Position numbers and translations under genes: made by a program. A stretch of DNA of 64,000 nt from Corythucha ciliata (Eukaryota > Arthropoda > Insecta > Hemiptera > Tingidae): the NCBI GenBank assembly GCA_038030265.1, contig CM075941.1, forward strand, positions 21,328,001 to 21,392,000, given 5' to 3'. The notes under the pieces are model-generated. The model had not been told where the DNA came from and did no database searches. It saw only the letters and a list, made by a program, of their open reading frames with translations. Below are positions 25,562 to 36,618 of the stretch, piece after piece (position 1 is the stretch's first letter; each line of letters opens with the position of its first letter).

Positions 25562-25931
25562 TTATACATCGTTGTGGCCCACACTCCCATCTCAGCCACT
25601 CTATGGGTACGATGAATGTGATAGCCTTTTAACGCACGAAAAGAGGAAGATGGCTGAACAAAATATTAAGGCCCTCCGCACACGGGTCGTCTCGAACTCA
25701 AAGTGATTTTTTTTAGTACATGTATTAAAACCGTTTTCACACGGATCGTTTTCCTCGTCTCGAACTCGATACGATTTCGACTCCGCAGTGTTAAATCAAT
25801 ATCTCTAGTTGAACCAAACTCTGATGGATGTTTTAAACGAAATTTCCAGATGTTATGAACCTGATCATATTATGTAAAACAAATTGGTTTTATTGATTTT
25901 TATGGTTACATTAAGCCTGTTTTACTAGAGA

Positions 25932-26168
25932 ACCTTTAAAACACAGGTACTGCAACACGGATTTCAGCGCCATATTTGGTCCCTCAGTCGTTAGGGTAAA
26001 CAAAATATCATGAATGAAAAAATTGTCATCGTAACAGCAAACAAACGCGGAACGCGGTCGAAATAAATAAAAATATCCTACTTGTCAATGAGATCAGGTG
26101 ATAATTATAATAATATGAGGGACCAAGTATGGTGCCGATTTTCGTGTTGCAGTACTCGGGTTTTATAG
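25932..26168. mobile_element. Palindromic MITE-like element
   Basis: The left arm contains GGTACTGCAACACGGATTTC and the right arm (26115-26164) its imperfect complement, followed in both by TTTGGTCCCTCA-type sequence. The arms are about 50 bp around a loop of about 130 bp. Ends are not precisely definable. Confidence 0.6.
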
Positions 26169-26190
26169 TGCCTTAGTTTTACATGAGTAA

Positions 26191-26331
26191 AGCTCGGTGA
26201 ACACGATGCATTTTTCGAAGCATGTTTACTTGCATGGTGAAAAAAAACATATGATCCCCATCAGTGACCGGATGTTTTTTAGAACAGGCAGGCCATCATG
26301 CTTCAAAAAAATGCATCGTGTGCACCGAGCT
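26191..26331. mobile_element. 141-bp MITE, AGCTCGGTGCACACG family, copy 2
   Basis: Same ends and inner sequence as 25416-25561 but inverted, flanked by TAA on both sides (the complement of TTA, as expected for the opposite orientation). One end reads AGCTCGGTGAACACG, a single substitution. Confidence 0.9.
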
Positions 26332-26430
26332 TAAGTTTTTTTTATCAAAAATATGTTCAAACTGAATTGAAACAGTCTCGTTTCTTGAACCATGCGACGT
26401 GTTTGGTTCGAGAAATCACGTGTACTTTAG

Positions 26431-26590
26431 GGTGCGTTCATAGTGAATCACCTTCACTGCGATACCTCGATGAGCGATGCCCCTATGAAACAGCGATGAA
26501 GAACTAACATCAATAATTGTATGGGACTGTTCATAGTGAAGCACCCTCACTGCGATGTGATCTTCGATACCTCGCTACTATCATCGATGA
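26431..26590 (+). repeat. Direct repeat around GTTCATAGTGAA
   Basis: The phrase GTTCATAGTGAATCACCTTC recurs about 97 bp downstream with few changes, each time followed by ACTGCGAT and a GATACCTCG word. It is probably a pair of diverged tandem units. Confidence 0.6.
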
Positions 26591-27029
26591 TTTGAACCAT
26601 ATGGTTCCTCGAACCCCCTCCTGTCCGTTGCTGTCCGTTTGGATGCTTTGAAAACGACTGGCGAGAGTATAAAGTCGTTTTCCCACGACCAATACGTTAC
26701 GAAACCAAGAACGCCATCCAATTGTATTCATAGCGCCATCAGCGAACATTAGAAAATGTGAAATTTCGAGGCTCTCTGGCAGCCAGGGTTTCATTAGAAA
26801 TTGGATGGCGTTGGTGGTTTTCTAGTTTATTGCTGGCGAAGAACCAATTTTTACACTTGCCAGCCAATTTCAAGCAGCCCAAAGGTGTGTTTGCCAACAG
26901 CTAGCTCTGCTGTGAGCCCCTGTCCCACGGAAAATGTCTGGCGATCTCAAAAGTGTCATTTCCCAGACCATAAAAAACGTCCTGCACAGGTGCCAGACAC
27001 GATCAAATGACCCGGATTTTTCACACTCA

Positions 27030-27870
27030 TAGTCACTACAGAACTGGCGATTTCACCCCCAAATCAAATGGGCCAGTTTAACCTCAAAAAAATGAATATT
27101 TTACCCCCGAAATTGGTTAGTTTACTACAGAACTGATTTGATGGACGGGGGGGGGGAGGGTTAGATAGCTATAGCAACGTTGCCATTGTAAGACCGCGCT
27201 CGTCCTCGAACCTGGTGATTTCACCGTTAAACTAATTTTGTCAGTTTTCCCTCAAAAAGAAAATTTTTGTCTTAAAACTGGAGGTTTTACATCAAAACAG
27301 GCATTTCTATCACAAAACTGACGAGTTTTAACCAAAAATTGAAGTTTACACTACACTACTCCACAACTGGGGGCCTATTCTCTAACTCCGAAGCAATAGC
27401 TTTTTCGAAGTCATATGTTTATTTCATTAATTTTCTTCAAACAAATGAATGAAATAGGCACATGGCTGGAAAAAAACATGACATGACCCATGTTTGCCAC
27501 CATCACGACGAGACCAATAGTGAATTTTCAGAATGAAATGCACTAAAATGACAATTTTAGCACAGACACGGATATTTTAGTAGGCTCTAAAACTGTAATG
27601 TTGACCAAAAACTGGCAATTTACCCCTAAAGCTGGGGATTTCAGGTGTTTTTTTCAGAGACGCAAAATCTGAAAAATTTGGTTTTCAGTTGAGTCAGATC
27701 AACAAAAATGGTATTTTAGGACGCACAAACCACGAAATCGGTCTGTGAATTTTGTCACCCATGCAAAATTCGTTTTGTGTGTAACAAAACTCCTCAAAAT
27801 TGATTTTTTATCAGCGAAATCGGAGAAATTATGTACTTTTTTTTTCACTGAAAACGGCGCTCAACAGCGC
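27030..27870. repeat. Degenerate AACTGGCGATTTCACC repeat
   Basis: Loosely repeated units of about 25-30 bp on AAAACTGACGATTTTACC and, toward the right, CGAAATCGGTTTTTT-like phrases. A G run lies at 27149-27157. It ends in a GGGCAGCTGCCCACCCCTA block that is also found at about 60905-60950, where a related array precedes it. Confidence 0.5.
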
Positions 27871-28645
27871 CGGCGAAACTAAATGTATCCTGAACGATTT
27901 ATACTTTCAGATTCAGAATGCATCTGGAAGTGGAAGGCTGCCCCATTAAATCTGCGCTTTCGGGTCTAGGGGAGGGCAGCTGCCCACCCCTACCCCTCTC
28001 TGGCTATGCCCATGGGCCAACTCATCTTTTTATGATGTGTACCAATTTACTTGAACGGGGTGTCTAATGGTGCTATTACACGTGAGTTGAACTCTCTGTG
28101 AGGGTGCGAGGTACGGGCAGGCGTCAAGGGGGGAGGGAACTCTCTGGCCCGTTTAGACTGGCGAGCTTTCGAGAGTACTCTCCAGAGCAAAAAGCTCTCA
28201 AATGTAAACGCAGTTTAATCCTATGCAGTTTTGTGTGCTGAATCGATGAAAATAATTCCTAGTCCGTGGGATGATCACTTCTCGAGTTATGGCACAATTT
28301 GTGCAAAGTGTTTTCTCTCCAATATAAGTTTTTCAGAGTACATTTCTTTACGTCAATTGGGCTCCTTGGGTTGATTCGAATTAAAATTAATAAATAATAA
28401 ACTAGTTTGCGCAATAATATTGTACGTGTACCGGCTGCTTAAGGAAAGGTTGTGCACAATATAATATGACCCCACACAGTTGTTATCAACAGAATCGTTG
28501 CGGATTTAGCGCTACTCCTCTGCCTTCTTAACGCAGATTCACACTTGACCCCGTTAAATCATTTGTATATTTATTCGTAGATATTTTGGATGTGGTATAT
28601 AACAGGCAGGAACAGTCATCTTTCACCTTGGTTTACTGCAACTTA

Positions 28646-28787
28646 TAGCGTTCCCCATTTGCACAAAATTCTGCAACGGGGCTGTTCATTTCCACCCGTC
28701 TTCTCCACTAACATATGATTTAATTCAGTGAAGACGGGTGGAAATGAACTGCCCAAATGCAGAATTTTGTGCAAATGGGGAACGCTA
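28646..28787. mobile_element. 142-bp palindromic MITE with TTA duplication
   Basis: Arms TAGCGTTCCCCATTTGCACA and its complement extend over most of the element, around a short loop near 28715. TTA flanks both sides. A diverged relative (TTTCCACCCGTCTTCTC and its partner) lies near 23880-23990. Confidence 0.85.
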
Positions 28788-28934
28788 TTAGTGAAATGAA
28801 GCTTGAAGACTCATAAAAAAATGTTTATTTTTCTAGACACCCTAATTTCACAGATGTGAAAATCAAAAAGTTCGAGCAGGACGAGCACTTCGATTCCGCA
28901 TCGAGTTCGAGCTCGTATGTGGAGGGCCTTATTT

Positions 28935-30225
28935 ATTTTCTTCTAATCCAACAAATAGGAAACTATTTAATATTCCTACAGGAGTATGAGCTTAATCATG
29001 ATTTAAGGATTATGTATTACTCATATATGTATACGCTATTCATCTTGGCGTTATATGTACATCGAATGTAAAACGACCTCGCCAAAGAGTAAATTGCTTA
29101 GTCAGTTCACTTTTCTCCTTTCGGTCAGTCATTATTTCAACAACAACAAATAGTAACGGTCCAAAGGTAATGGGAAACTCGTCATTTCTCGCAAGCTGTA
29201 TATTTCGCAATTTTTAAGTCCTACCCCTTCACACTACACTGGGATGGTGTTCCTCTTTTTTCCGGCACTCTACAATAACACAATTTGGTACTCGTTCACT
29301 ATGAGGTCACTCCATAATTGGTTTATTTTTATCGCCTCGCGAAGAGGTTTCTGTTTGTTCGAATAAAGGTTTAATCCTACGTTTTAAATTCCTTCCTAGA
29401 ATTTCGTGTTTGCCCAAATTTTCTGTTGGTTTGAAGAGTTGATCAAACGATCCTCGAAATTAATTGTTAAGAGGCAATGACACGATATCACGCGACGTAA
29501 ATTTACGCACTTAAACTTATTAGAGTTTATTGTACAACGTACAGGTCGTCATCTTTGTGCCAAGCCCTCATTGTCATAATGCGGCATCAAAGAATAAAGG
29601 AGCTTTTTGTTTTGTTTGCGTTTTGTGATTACGGGGAAAATTTCACCCCTTCAAACCACAATTACGCACTTGACGAAATAAATTTCACGGGTATGACCAG
29701 CGAGCACAGATAAATAATAGAGGGAGCGTAAACAAAAAATAAATGGGCACCATATGGGCACACTTGCCTTTCTTTAGGAGTCCAAATAATGGGGTGAGAA
29801 AACTATTGGAAACGATCATACAAGTCAAAGCATTAAAGTTTGGAAACGAATAAAAATAAAAAACTACTGCTTTTCGGATGCTGCCTCGGAACGGATTTCA
29901 TACTTTTTAAATAGGTAAACATTTCCGATGTAATGGCTTGACCTACATAGTAATTTCTCGGGTGGTGGCTCACCCGAGAGTGAGAGAGAGAGAGAGAGAA
30001 AAACACATTTGGCTGGGTTTGGCTCGCTCGAAAAGCCAGTGGAGCTTGATATTCAAAACTATCTGATCTGGCACTTTTAGGAACCAATAGCGGATTTGGC
30101 CCCCTTCAATAACGAAATTTCGCGGGGTTGGTTCATCACCCAATCTGCTTCTTCTTCTGATCTGATCTGATTCTTTGCAAGCATCAAGAAAACGCGCTTA
30201 ATTCACGGCTTAAATTCTAAAATAC
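28935..30225. other. Gene-free stretch with scattered family-1 units
   Basis: No gene recognised. A GA microsatellite lies at about 29981-29999, and family-1-like phrases (AATTTCGCGGGGTTGG) occur around 29640-30130. Confidence 0.5.
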
Positions 30226-30229
30226 CGAT

Positions 30230-32520
30230 TCGCGATTTGAGCAAAAGACATAAAATTCACGGCTAAAATGGGGGAAAATCGCTAATGCGTGGCTACAATT
30301 GAGAAAAAGCGCCTATTCTATGATTCTGAACGACAGACCAAAATTAACAAAAGCGCTAATTTGAAGCTTTCATTTCTTTTTTCAAACCTTTATAAAGGAA
30401 AAAACTGCTAGTCCACAGCTAGAATAGGGGAAAACATCGTCTAGGATCGAGCAAAAGATCTAATTCATGAATAAAAGTGAAAACATTCAGCGATAATTTA
30501 TCAAGAATAACTTACGGTGATTTGCGGCAAAAATTGTAAACAAACGTCAATTAGCGCGAAAAAGCGCTTATTCAAGGCTTAAGTTGAGAAAAAGAGCGAA
30601 TTTGCCGCTGAAATGGGGGAAAAATTACTAATTTGCAGCTCCCTGAAAGGGGGAAAATCACTAATTCGCGGCTAAATTCAGAAAAACTGCTAATTCGTAG
30701 CTTAAATCTAGAAATACGTGAATGCAGCAAATCCTAATGGCGTTTTCCATTCAATCGTGCGGAGTAAATTTTTCCACCCAACTTCTCTGAATTGAAACAT
30801 ATTATGTTTACGGGGAGGACGCTGCACTACACATGTGTAGTGTGTAGTATGGAAATCGCTATAACTTGCGGATAAAAACCAAAAAACGCGCTAATTTGCT
30901 GCAGAAATTTAAACAGGCCAATTAGCGGTTTCTGGAGAGACTTCGGCTAAAATTGAGGAATATATCTAATTCAATGCTAAAAACTTGAGAAACAGCACGA
31001 ATTCATGGCTAACATTGAGTGAGGAAAAAACGCTGATTCGCGGTTCCTGAAGGCAAAAGAGACTAAAATTAGGACAAAACGCTAATTCATTGCTTTCATT
31101 TCTTTTTTTCAAACTTTTAAAAACGTGAAAAAACTGCTAATCCGCGGCTGAAATTGAGAAAAACACCAATCTGTGGTTTGAAGAGGTAACTTCCCACACA
31201 GCACAAAATATTCAATGAATATTCTCTCAATCTTCGGAAAAGAACGTAAATATTCGAAACCTTCGTGTAATAATCTCAGATTATATATAGCTTTATTTAT
31301 TATTCTAATAGCTTCCAAATTATGAAGTTCTGAGTATAATCTTCCCAATTTTACAGAGAATATCATCTGTCGAATGTTCGTCTAGGATAATCTTCGAATA
31401 TGTTAATTCAAAAAGCATTTATTCGTAGTTAAAAATAAAGAAAAAGGTCTAATTCACGGCCAAAGTTGCGAAATAGCGTTAATTCGCGGCTAAAATTGAG
31501 AAAACGCTCTAAAATCGCGTACAAAGTGTAAAAAGGATGAAATAGTGAAAAACAATAATCGCCAATGATTTTGAGAAAAAACGCAAATTCACGCCTGAAA
31601 TTAAAAAACATGAATTCTCGGCTTATTCAGAAAGCAAATTCGTGGCTCAATCTGAAAAAAACACTAATTCGCTGGAAAAATTAAGAAAAAGTGCTGATTC
31701 ATGGATAAAATTGGGGAAAATCGACCTTTCACGGCTAAAGTGGAGAATAAATTTTATATATATAGCGCTACTTAAGGCTAGAAGTATAGAAATTAGAAAC
31801 GACAATTTTCAGCTTCTGAAGGCAAATTCGTGTCTCAAAATTCGAAAAACGCTAATCCATAGCTAAAAGCGAAACAAATCCCTAATTCACAGCTAAAAGT
31901 AAGAAAATTTGCTAATTCATGGACGAAATCGAGAAAAACCGCTAATTCACGCCTAAAATGAAGAAAAATTGCTAATTCCAATGATAAGAAGCACTGAAGT
32001 AAGGAAAACGATAATTCGTGGTTATAATGGAGAAAACGCCCATTGCGGCTTCTGAAGGTAACTTCGTGGCTGAAAGTGAACAAAATCGCTAATCCACGGC
32101 TAAATGAGGATAATGCGCTAATTCGTGGATATAATTCAGAAACAGCTTCAATTCACAGCGAAAATTGGAAAACAAAACTCTCATTGTTGGTTCGCTAGGA
32201 GGCTAAAATTAGGTGAAACGCTAATTGACGGCTGAAATCAGGAAAAATGGTTAATTATGGGGTTAAATTGAGAACATTTGCTATTTCATAGAAATAAATT
32301 GAGTAAATGGCAAGTTGCGGTTTCCGAAGACAACTTCGTGGCTAAAATTAGAAAATATAGCGCTAATTCAACGGGTAAAATCGCTTATTAGCGGTTCAAA
32401 TCAGGAAAAACACAAATTCATTGCAAGAAAAATCGCTAATTCGCGGCTAAAATGTAGACAAATCGCTAATTCACCGATGAAATTGAGAAGAAGTGATGAA
32501 GTGTGGGAAAAAAATCCTAA
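30230..32520 (+). repeat. Minisatellite family 2, main array
   Basis: About 65-70 degenerate units of roughly 30 bp on the theme CGCTAATTCGCGGCTAAAAT then TGAGAAAAA. Some units carry a variant CCTGAAGGCAACTTCGTGG insert, suggesting a higher-order form. The array is interrupted around 30750-30870 and 31176-31412 by unrelated sequence. Open frames across it are repeat-driven and show no protein motifs. Confidence 0.85.
31176..31412. other. Insertion interrupting the family-2 array
   Basis: About 235 bp of non-repeat, AT-rich DNA with several GAATATT words in both orientations splits the array cleanly. It may be a small mobile element, but I cannot define terminal repeats. Confidence 0.4.
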
Positions 32521-32521
32521 T

Positions 32522-33003
32522 GAGGAAGAAACATAAAAATAAAAATCGCTGGAATAATTTTTTTCTAAAGACAATTACTAAATATGACCAGGTATTGAAT
32601 ATCAGTGCGTAAATGATTGATTTATAGCGAAGTAATAAAACTTGCCAATTTTTTATGTTACCTTAAACGGCAGGTCTGTGACTCGTGACGTATTTAAGGG
32701 GTCGTGACCCCTCCCAACCCTCCGCATTATGGCTGTAATCATGTCTTGCCCCTTCTTGTCCATCCCCTTTCTCCAAAGTCCTATTGTTTGATTTGTGGGA
32801 AGCTATTGTGAAGGTTATGTGAATGCTGTTATTGCGCCATCAGTCTATCTAGCCTATTTCAAATGGTTCCCGCAACCCAATAGTTTTTAAAATTAATAAA
32901 AAAATATATAGGGCCTGATTTTATTTGAACGGATCGGGTTTTCATGAGTTTTGGTAACCTAGCTATCACAACGGCATGATTTTGGAAATTGTGTTACTTC
33001 CTC
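32522..33003. mobile_element. MITE, GAGGAAG family, copy 2
   Basis: A 482-bp copy of the element at 16172-16661, with ends GAGGAAGAAACAT and GTGTTACTTCCTC flanked by AT on both sides. It sits inside the family-2 array: the left flank ends in CCTA-AT and the right flank resumes AT-TCGCGGCTCC. Removing the element and one AT restores a normal repeat unit. Confidence 0.85.
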
Positions 33004-33004
33004 A

Positions 33005-33065
33005 TTCGCGGCTCCTGAAGGCAATTTCACGGTGGCGGCTCCTGAAGGCAACTTCACGGAGGCAT
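33005..33065 (+). repeat. Family-2 array, part to the right of the MITE
   Basis: Two or three further units with the CGGCTCCTGAAGGCAACTTC variant continue the array beyond the inserted element. Confidence 0.75.
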
Positions 33066-33069
33066 TGGT

Positions 33070-36000
33070 GAAAGATTCGCCCGGGGTCGCCAAATGTCCA
33101 AAGCCGGCAAATCTGCAATGAGGCCCCCACAGGGCACATTTTTTGTGCAAATGGAAAACACTATTATACTGTGGTTAACTTTTGTTGTTGAAGTTTTTGA
33201 ACAGACCCCCAAGTGCGTTTTATTCAGAGCGTCACGGCCTTTTGCTAAGATTAAAGTGTTGTACTCGATGGTGGGGTGGGGACGAGGATGGATGGCCCGC
33301 CTGAGTTCTTACAACCAGGTTTATGCGGCCCACGACCAAAAAAGGTTGGCCGGCCCTGTTTTAAGCGGTCCTCAATCCTCATCAAGATTGGTATAGCGAG
33401 GCCGATTTGTAGGTTGACAGTGCAGATACACAGGTCTTGGCAGCCGGGATATGTAGCATCCCAATCCCCCTAAGAGTCCGAGTTGATATTTGCCAACCAA
33501 TAGCCTGGTCGCGTATTTACCACGGTAAATATTGGTACCTATAGCTTTCGGAATTTTGATATTTCGCTCCCCCCTCCCCCCAACACTTTTTGGGCTTTGG
33601 GGCCGGGGATATAATGACCCGTTTCTATTATAGATGGGGGAGGTAAAATAAAGTGAAAAGAAGGTGTGTTCACACTTTTACAGGCTCAGGGGGATGGGCG
33701 TCAATTAAACGATTAGTTATTTTGACGATTATAATAAAACATTTTGTAAAAATCCCGCGCATGGTTGTCCACGCTTGGAGCGTGAGTGATGTTGGGGGTC
33801 GAGGAATGCAAAATGGTTAGTAGGAAAAAGAGAAAAGGACGCCTTTTGATAAGATTAACATAGTAATTTTTCATAATTTTTCCTTCAACTTAACTAAGTA
33901 GGCTTGAGCCTCAAATCAAGCTTAACTGCAGAGCAATGTAAATGAATGCGTAAGGCTTTTAAAGTAGGCGCAGAGAGCAATACAATTAAATTAAAATAAA
34001 AAAACAACTTACTTTTTCAATCTGAGGATGCATGGCATCGAACGCGCGAACCGAGACATCAACCATTAAGCACTGTAAAAAGTATAACGGCATTACGTAT
34101 CTAATTTATTTTACAATTCAAATTTAAATTGTTTTAAATTGAAATATTTTATAAAGTTGGAGACAACTGTCTCTACAAGGTGCGATGTAAGGTGATGTCA
34201 TGGCTAAATATAGAAATGAAGTCATGGCGTTACATGTAGCGTGAATAGGAGGGAGGAATAATCGGAAACATTTATTAATGAAATTGATCTTTTTTAATAG
34301 TTTACCCTCTCGTTTATCTTCACGAATAAATTACTTAAAAAAAACGACTCCCTAGACCGAAACTGACACGTAATACGCGAAATCCATCATGAAACAGACT
34401 CACGTTAAGGCCTTCCCAGGTATTTTTGTAACTCTGTGCTGGGGGTAGGCGAAGAGGAAAAAAGTGTTTAAAAAACTGCCAGCCCAAATTGAATGAAAAC
34501 AGCTGTTTTCTACTCCTTCAATTTTATTTTTACAAGAACAAAATTAAGTGGCAATTAAGCTCAATAAGGAAGGAATTCTGTATAGCAAGAATCACAGCAA
34601 TCTCACCTGCCTTGTTTAACGCTTTCACTGACACCCACACAGAATCAAACCGGGCCCCCCTTTCTCAACGACTATCAAAAAATACGAATAAAACACATTT
34701 CCTAATCATTTATTGAATAAGGACTACACGGTTTTTACGTCAAATTGTTCTACATCTGCCCATATCGGCAGCACACACCCATTTTGTCCACTTTCATTTT
34801 ATCACAATTTACAAAACAGAGTGATTGTTGGTAGAAATTTCTTCTTTTTTTTACATTTTAGTTCAAGTATGCCTCAAAACGGCAATCCTTTTTCAAGTCA
34901 CTTGTTATTATCGAATCGTCTCGCTCTCGAGGGTGATAAACGACTATTGATTCTTTGGGCTTTAGAAGAAAAACGAAATAAGAGAGAAAAAAAAGAGGAA
35001 ATAGCCTCACACTACTGCTATGTTATGAGTTCCGGACGACCTCGGAACTATAAATTCGAAAAACGGTCGTGCTCTTTCAAATTTCACGTAACGCCCTTCT
35101 TTAATTTGTGAAAACATTATTTATAAAAGCACGTAGTAACAACATTTTGGCACGAATTTCCAAGATCGCATTATAACCGCCGCCCACAGTCGTGGGACGC
35201 GAGTAGGTCTCTGCCCCCCTCCCCTAACAAAAAAAAGAAGAAAATCACAACCAACCTGAATGGATAAACACACGCCGGTGAGGAGGGGGGGTTACAAGCA
35301 TTAATATGAAATAAAAACACTCCAGCGTCCGAAACAAAATTGATGCCTTACTTTGTATGACTTCAAGAGCCAACAAACATGTTTGTGGACAAAAAGCGAT
35401 AGAAATACGTCTGAACGACTGAAACGTTACCATTTTCGCGACCTTTTTGTTATTTGCATTTTTTCTTATGTTATTTATTTTTTACCAATGACAAGTATTC
35501 GGTAAAGAATGGATGTCAAGGTTTCGGCAATAATAATCGTCAGAAACGAAAAATAAATATTTTTCATGAGTTTCACGAATTAGCTAGGTACCGTATTCAC
35601 TATTGAGATCGATTAAAGTGCCATTAACGCGAGCACTAGATTTTATCGGTAATTGTTTAACAATCGAATTAGGTTTTTTTTTTCAAAGAGCTGAAAATAT
35701 TACTAACTTGAATCCTCAGCACTCAGCACCTGGCCGGTGATGGGTAAGACACGAAATGAACGCTTGCTCCAGCTTACGGATGACTATTTAACTAACTCAA
35801 TACAAGACAATTTTAAACATTTCTATATTTACCGTTATTTTGAGTCCTAATCCCTAAGAACCCCCACCACCATCCGGAAGATAGACATTTTTCATGATTC
35901 TTATTGTACAAAAGGTTGGTTTTTTGAGGTAGAAAATTGGCTCTGATTTCCACTATAGTTCCAAAACTATTACTGTTTCACTCTATAAAAAAAAAGCATA

Positions 36001-36226
36001 AATTATAACCGTTTATTATTATATTGGTCCCATATTTAAGAAATCTAAATATTCAAAACGTTTCCATTCACGGATTATAGGGTGCGACATCAAACAACAT
36101 TCATTAACATTTACGCGCACTCATTTCCGTCCCCTCCTAAAGACTAATCATTTTTGCCACAGTCGAATGATCCTAGCGGTACTCTTACTTTCGGTAAAAA
36201 TAAATTTAAATTGAAAAAAAAAAAAA
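33070..36226. other. Gene-free stretch upstream of the first cytochrome b5 exons
   Basis: No supported coding exon. A GC-richer part at 33230-33480 contains a GGCCCACGACCAAAAAAGG phrase reminiscent of hAT-element ends. Open frames around 34489-35111 lack known motifs. The segment just before 36227 would hold the promoter and 5' leader of the first cytochrome b5 exons, but I see no clear TATA box. Confidence 0.5.
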
Positions 36227-36618
36227 ATGTCTGAAACTGCTAGAACTTATACGTTAAGCGAAATAAGTCGACACAACGGGGACGATGATTCTTTTTGGAT
36301 TATTATTCACGGTCGGGTATACGACGTTTCGAGTTTCATGGAAGAGGTGAGGGGAAAAAAGCTGAAAGCATTGAGCGGGATGGGGGGCTTAACATTTTTC
36401 CGATCGCAATATAGTTTTTGATATAGATTGGCTATATATTATTATTATTATTATTATTATTATTTATTTATTTTTTTCACGCGTTTCAGCATCCTGGCGG
36501 AGAAGAAGTCTTGATGAGCCTGGCCGGCAAGGACGCCACTGAGTGTTTCGATGACATTGGTCATTCACAAGATGCGGTTAGACTTCGAGAGAAATACTTT
36601 ATCGGAATTGTGTCCGAG
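36227..36618 (+). CDS. Cytochrome b5 haem-binding exons, upstream copy (anchor not found locally)
   Basis: Two exons, 36227-36346 (40 codons) and 36490-36618 (43 codons), joined by a GT-AG intron in phase 0. They encode the cytochrome b5 fold: [14 protein letters not shown] in the first exon, the HPGGEE motif with the first axial haem histidine at the start of the second, and DDIGHSQDA with the second histidine. Cytochrome b5 carries electrons to desaturases, hydroxylases and P450s. After exon 2 there is a good donor (GTGAGT), but I find no linker or membrane-anchor exon before the second copy at 42969. Its phase-0 end matches exon 3 of that copy, so the two may share a 3' end. A separate diverged gene with unrecognised last exons, or a partial duplicate, are the alternatives. 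The start is the ATG after a poly(A) stretch. Confidence 0.85.
36438..36464 (+). repeat. ATT trinucleotide microsatellite in intron
   Basis: About nine ATT units lie inside the intron between the two upstream cytochrome b5 exons, shortly before the acceptor. Confidence 0.9.

Larger units (their letters stand above)
25670..28928. mobile_element. Possible 3.3-kb composite bounded by GGCCCTCC ends
   Basis: The left boundary begins GGCCCTCCGCACACGGGTCG. The right boundary, read on the other strand, begins GGCCCTCCACATACGAGCTCG-like. Both ends carry further CGTCTCGAACTCGAT-type words. No clean target duplication is visible (TAA at the left, TTA at the right). Several smaller elements and an AACTGGCGATTT-type repeat lie within. 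It could also be two unrelated solo ends. Confidence 0.35.

Noticed and set aside
30230..32520. CRISPR-like regularly spaced repeat
   Set aside because: Units are contiguous and degenerate with no unique spacers, no cas genes and a eukaryotic context.
34030..34075. tRNA-like phrase with GGCATCGAACGCGCGAACC
   Set aside because: No A box at the right distance and no cloverleaf. Chance resemblance.
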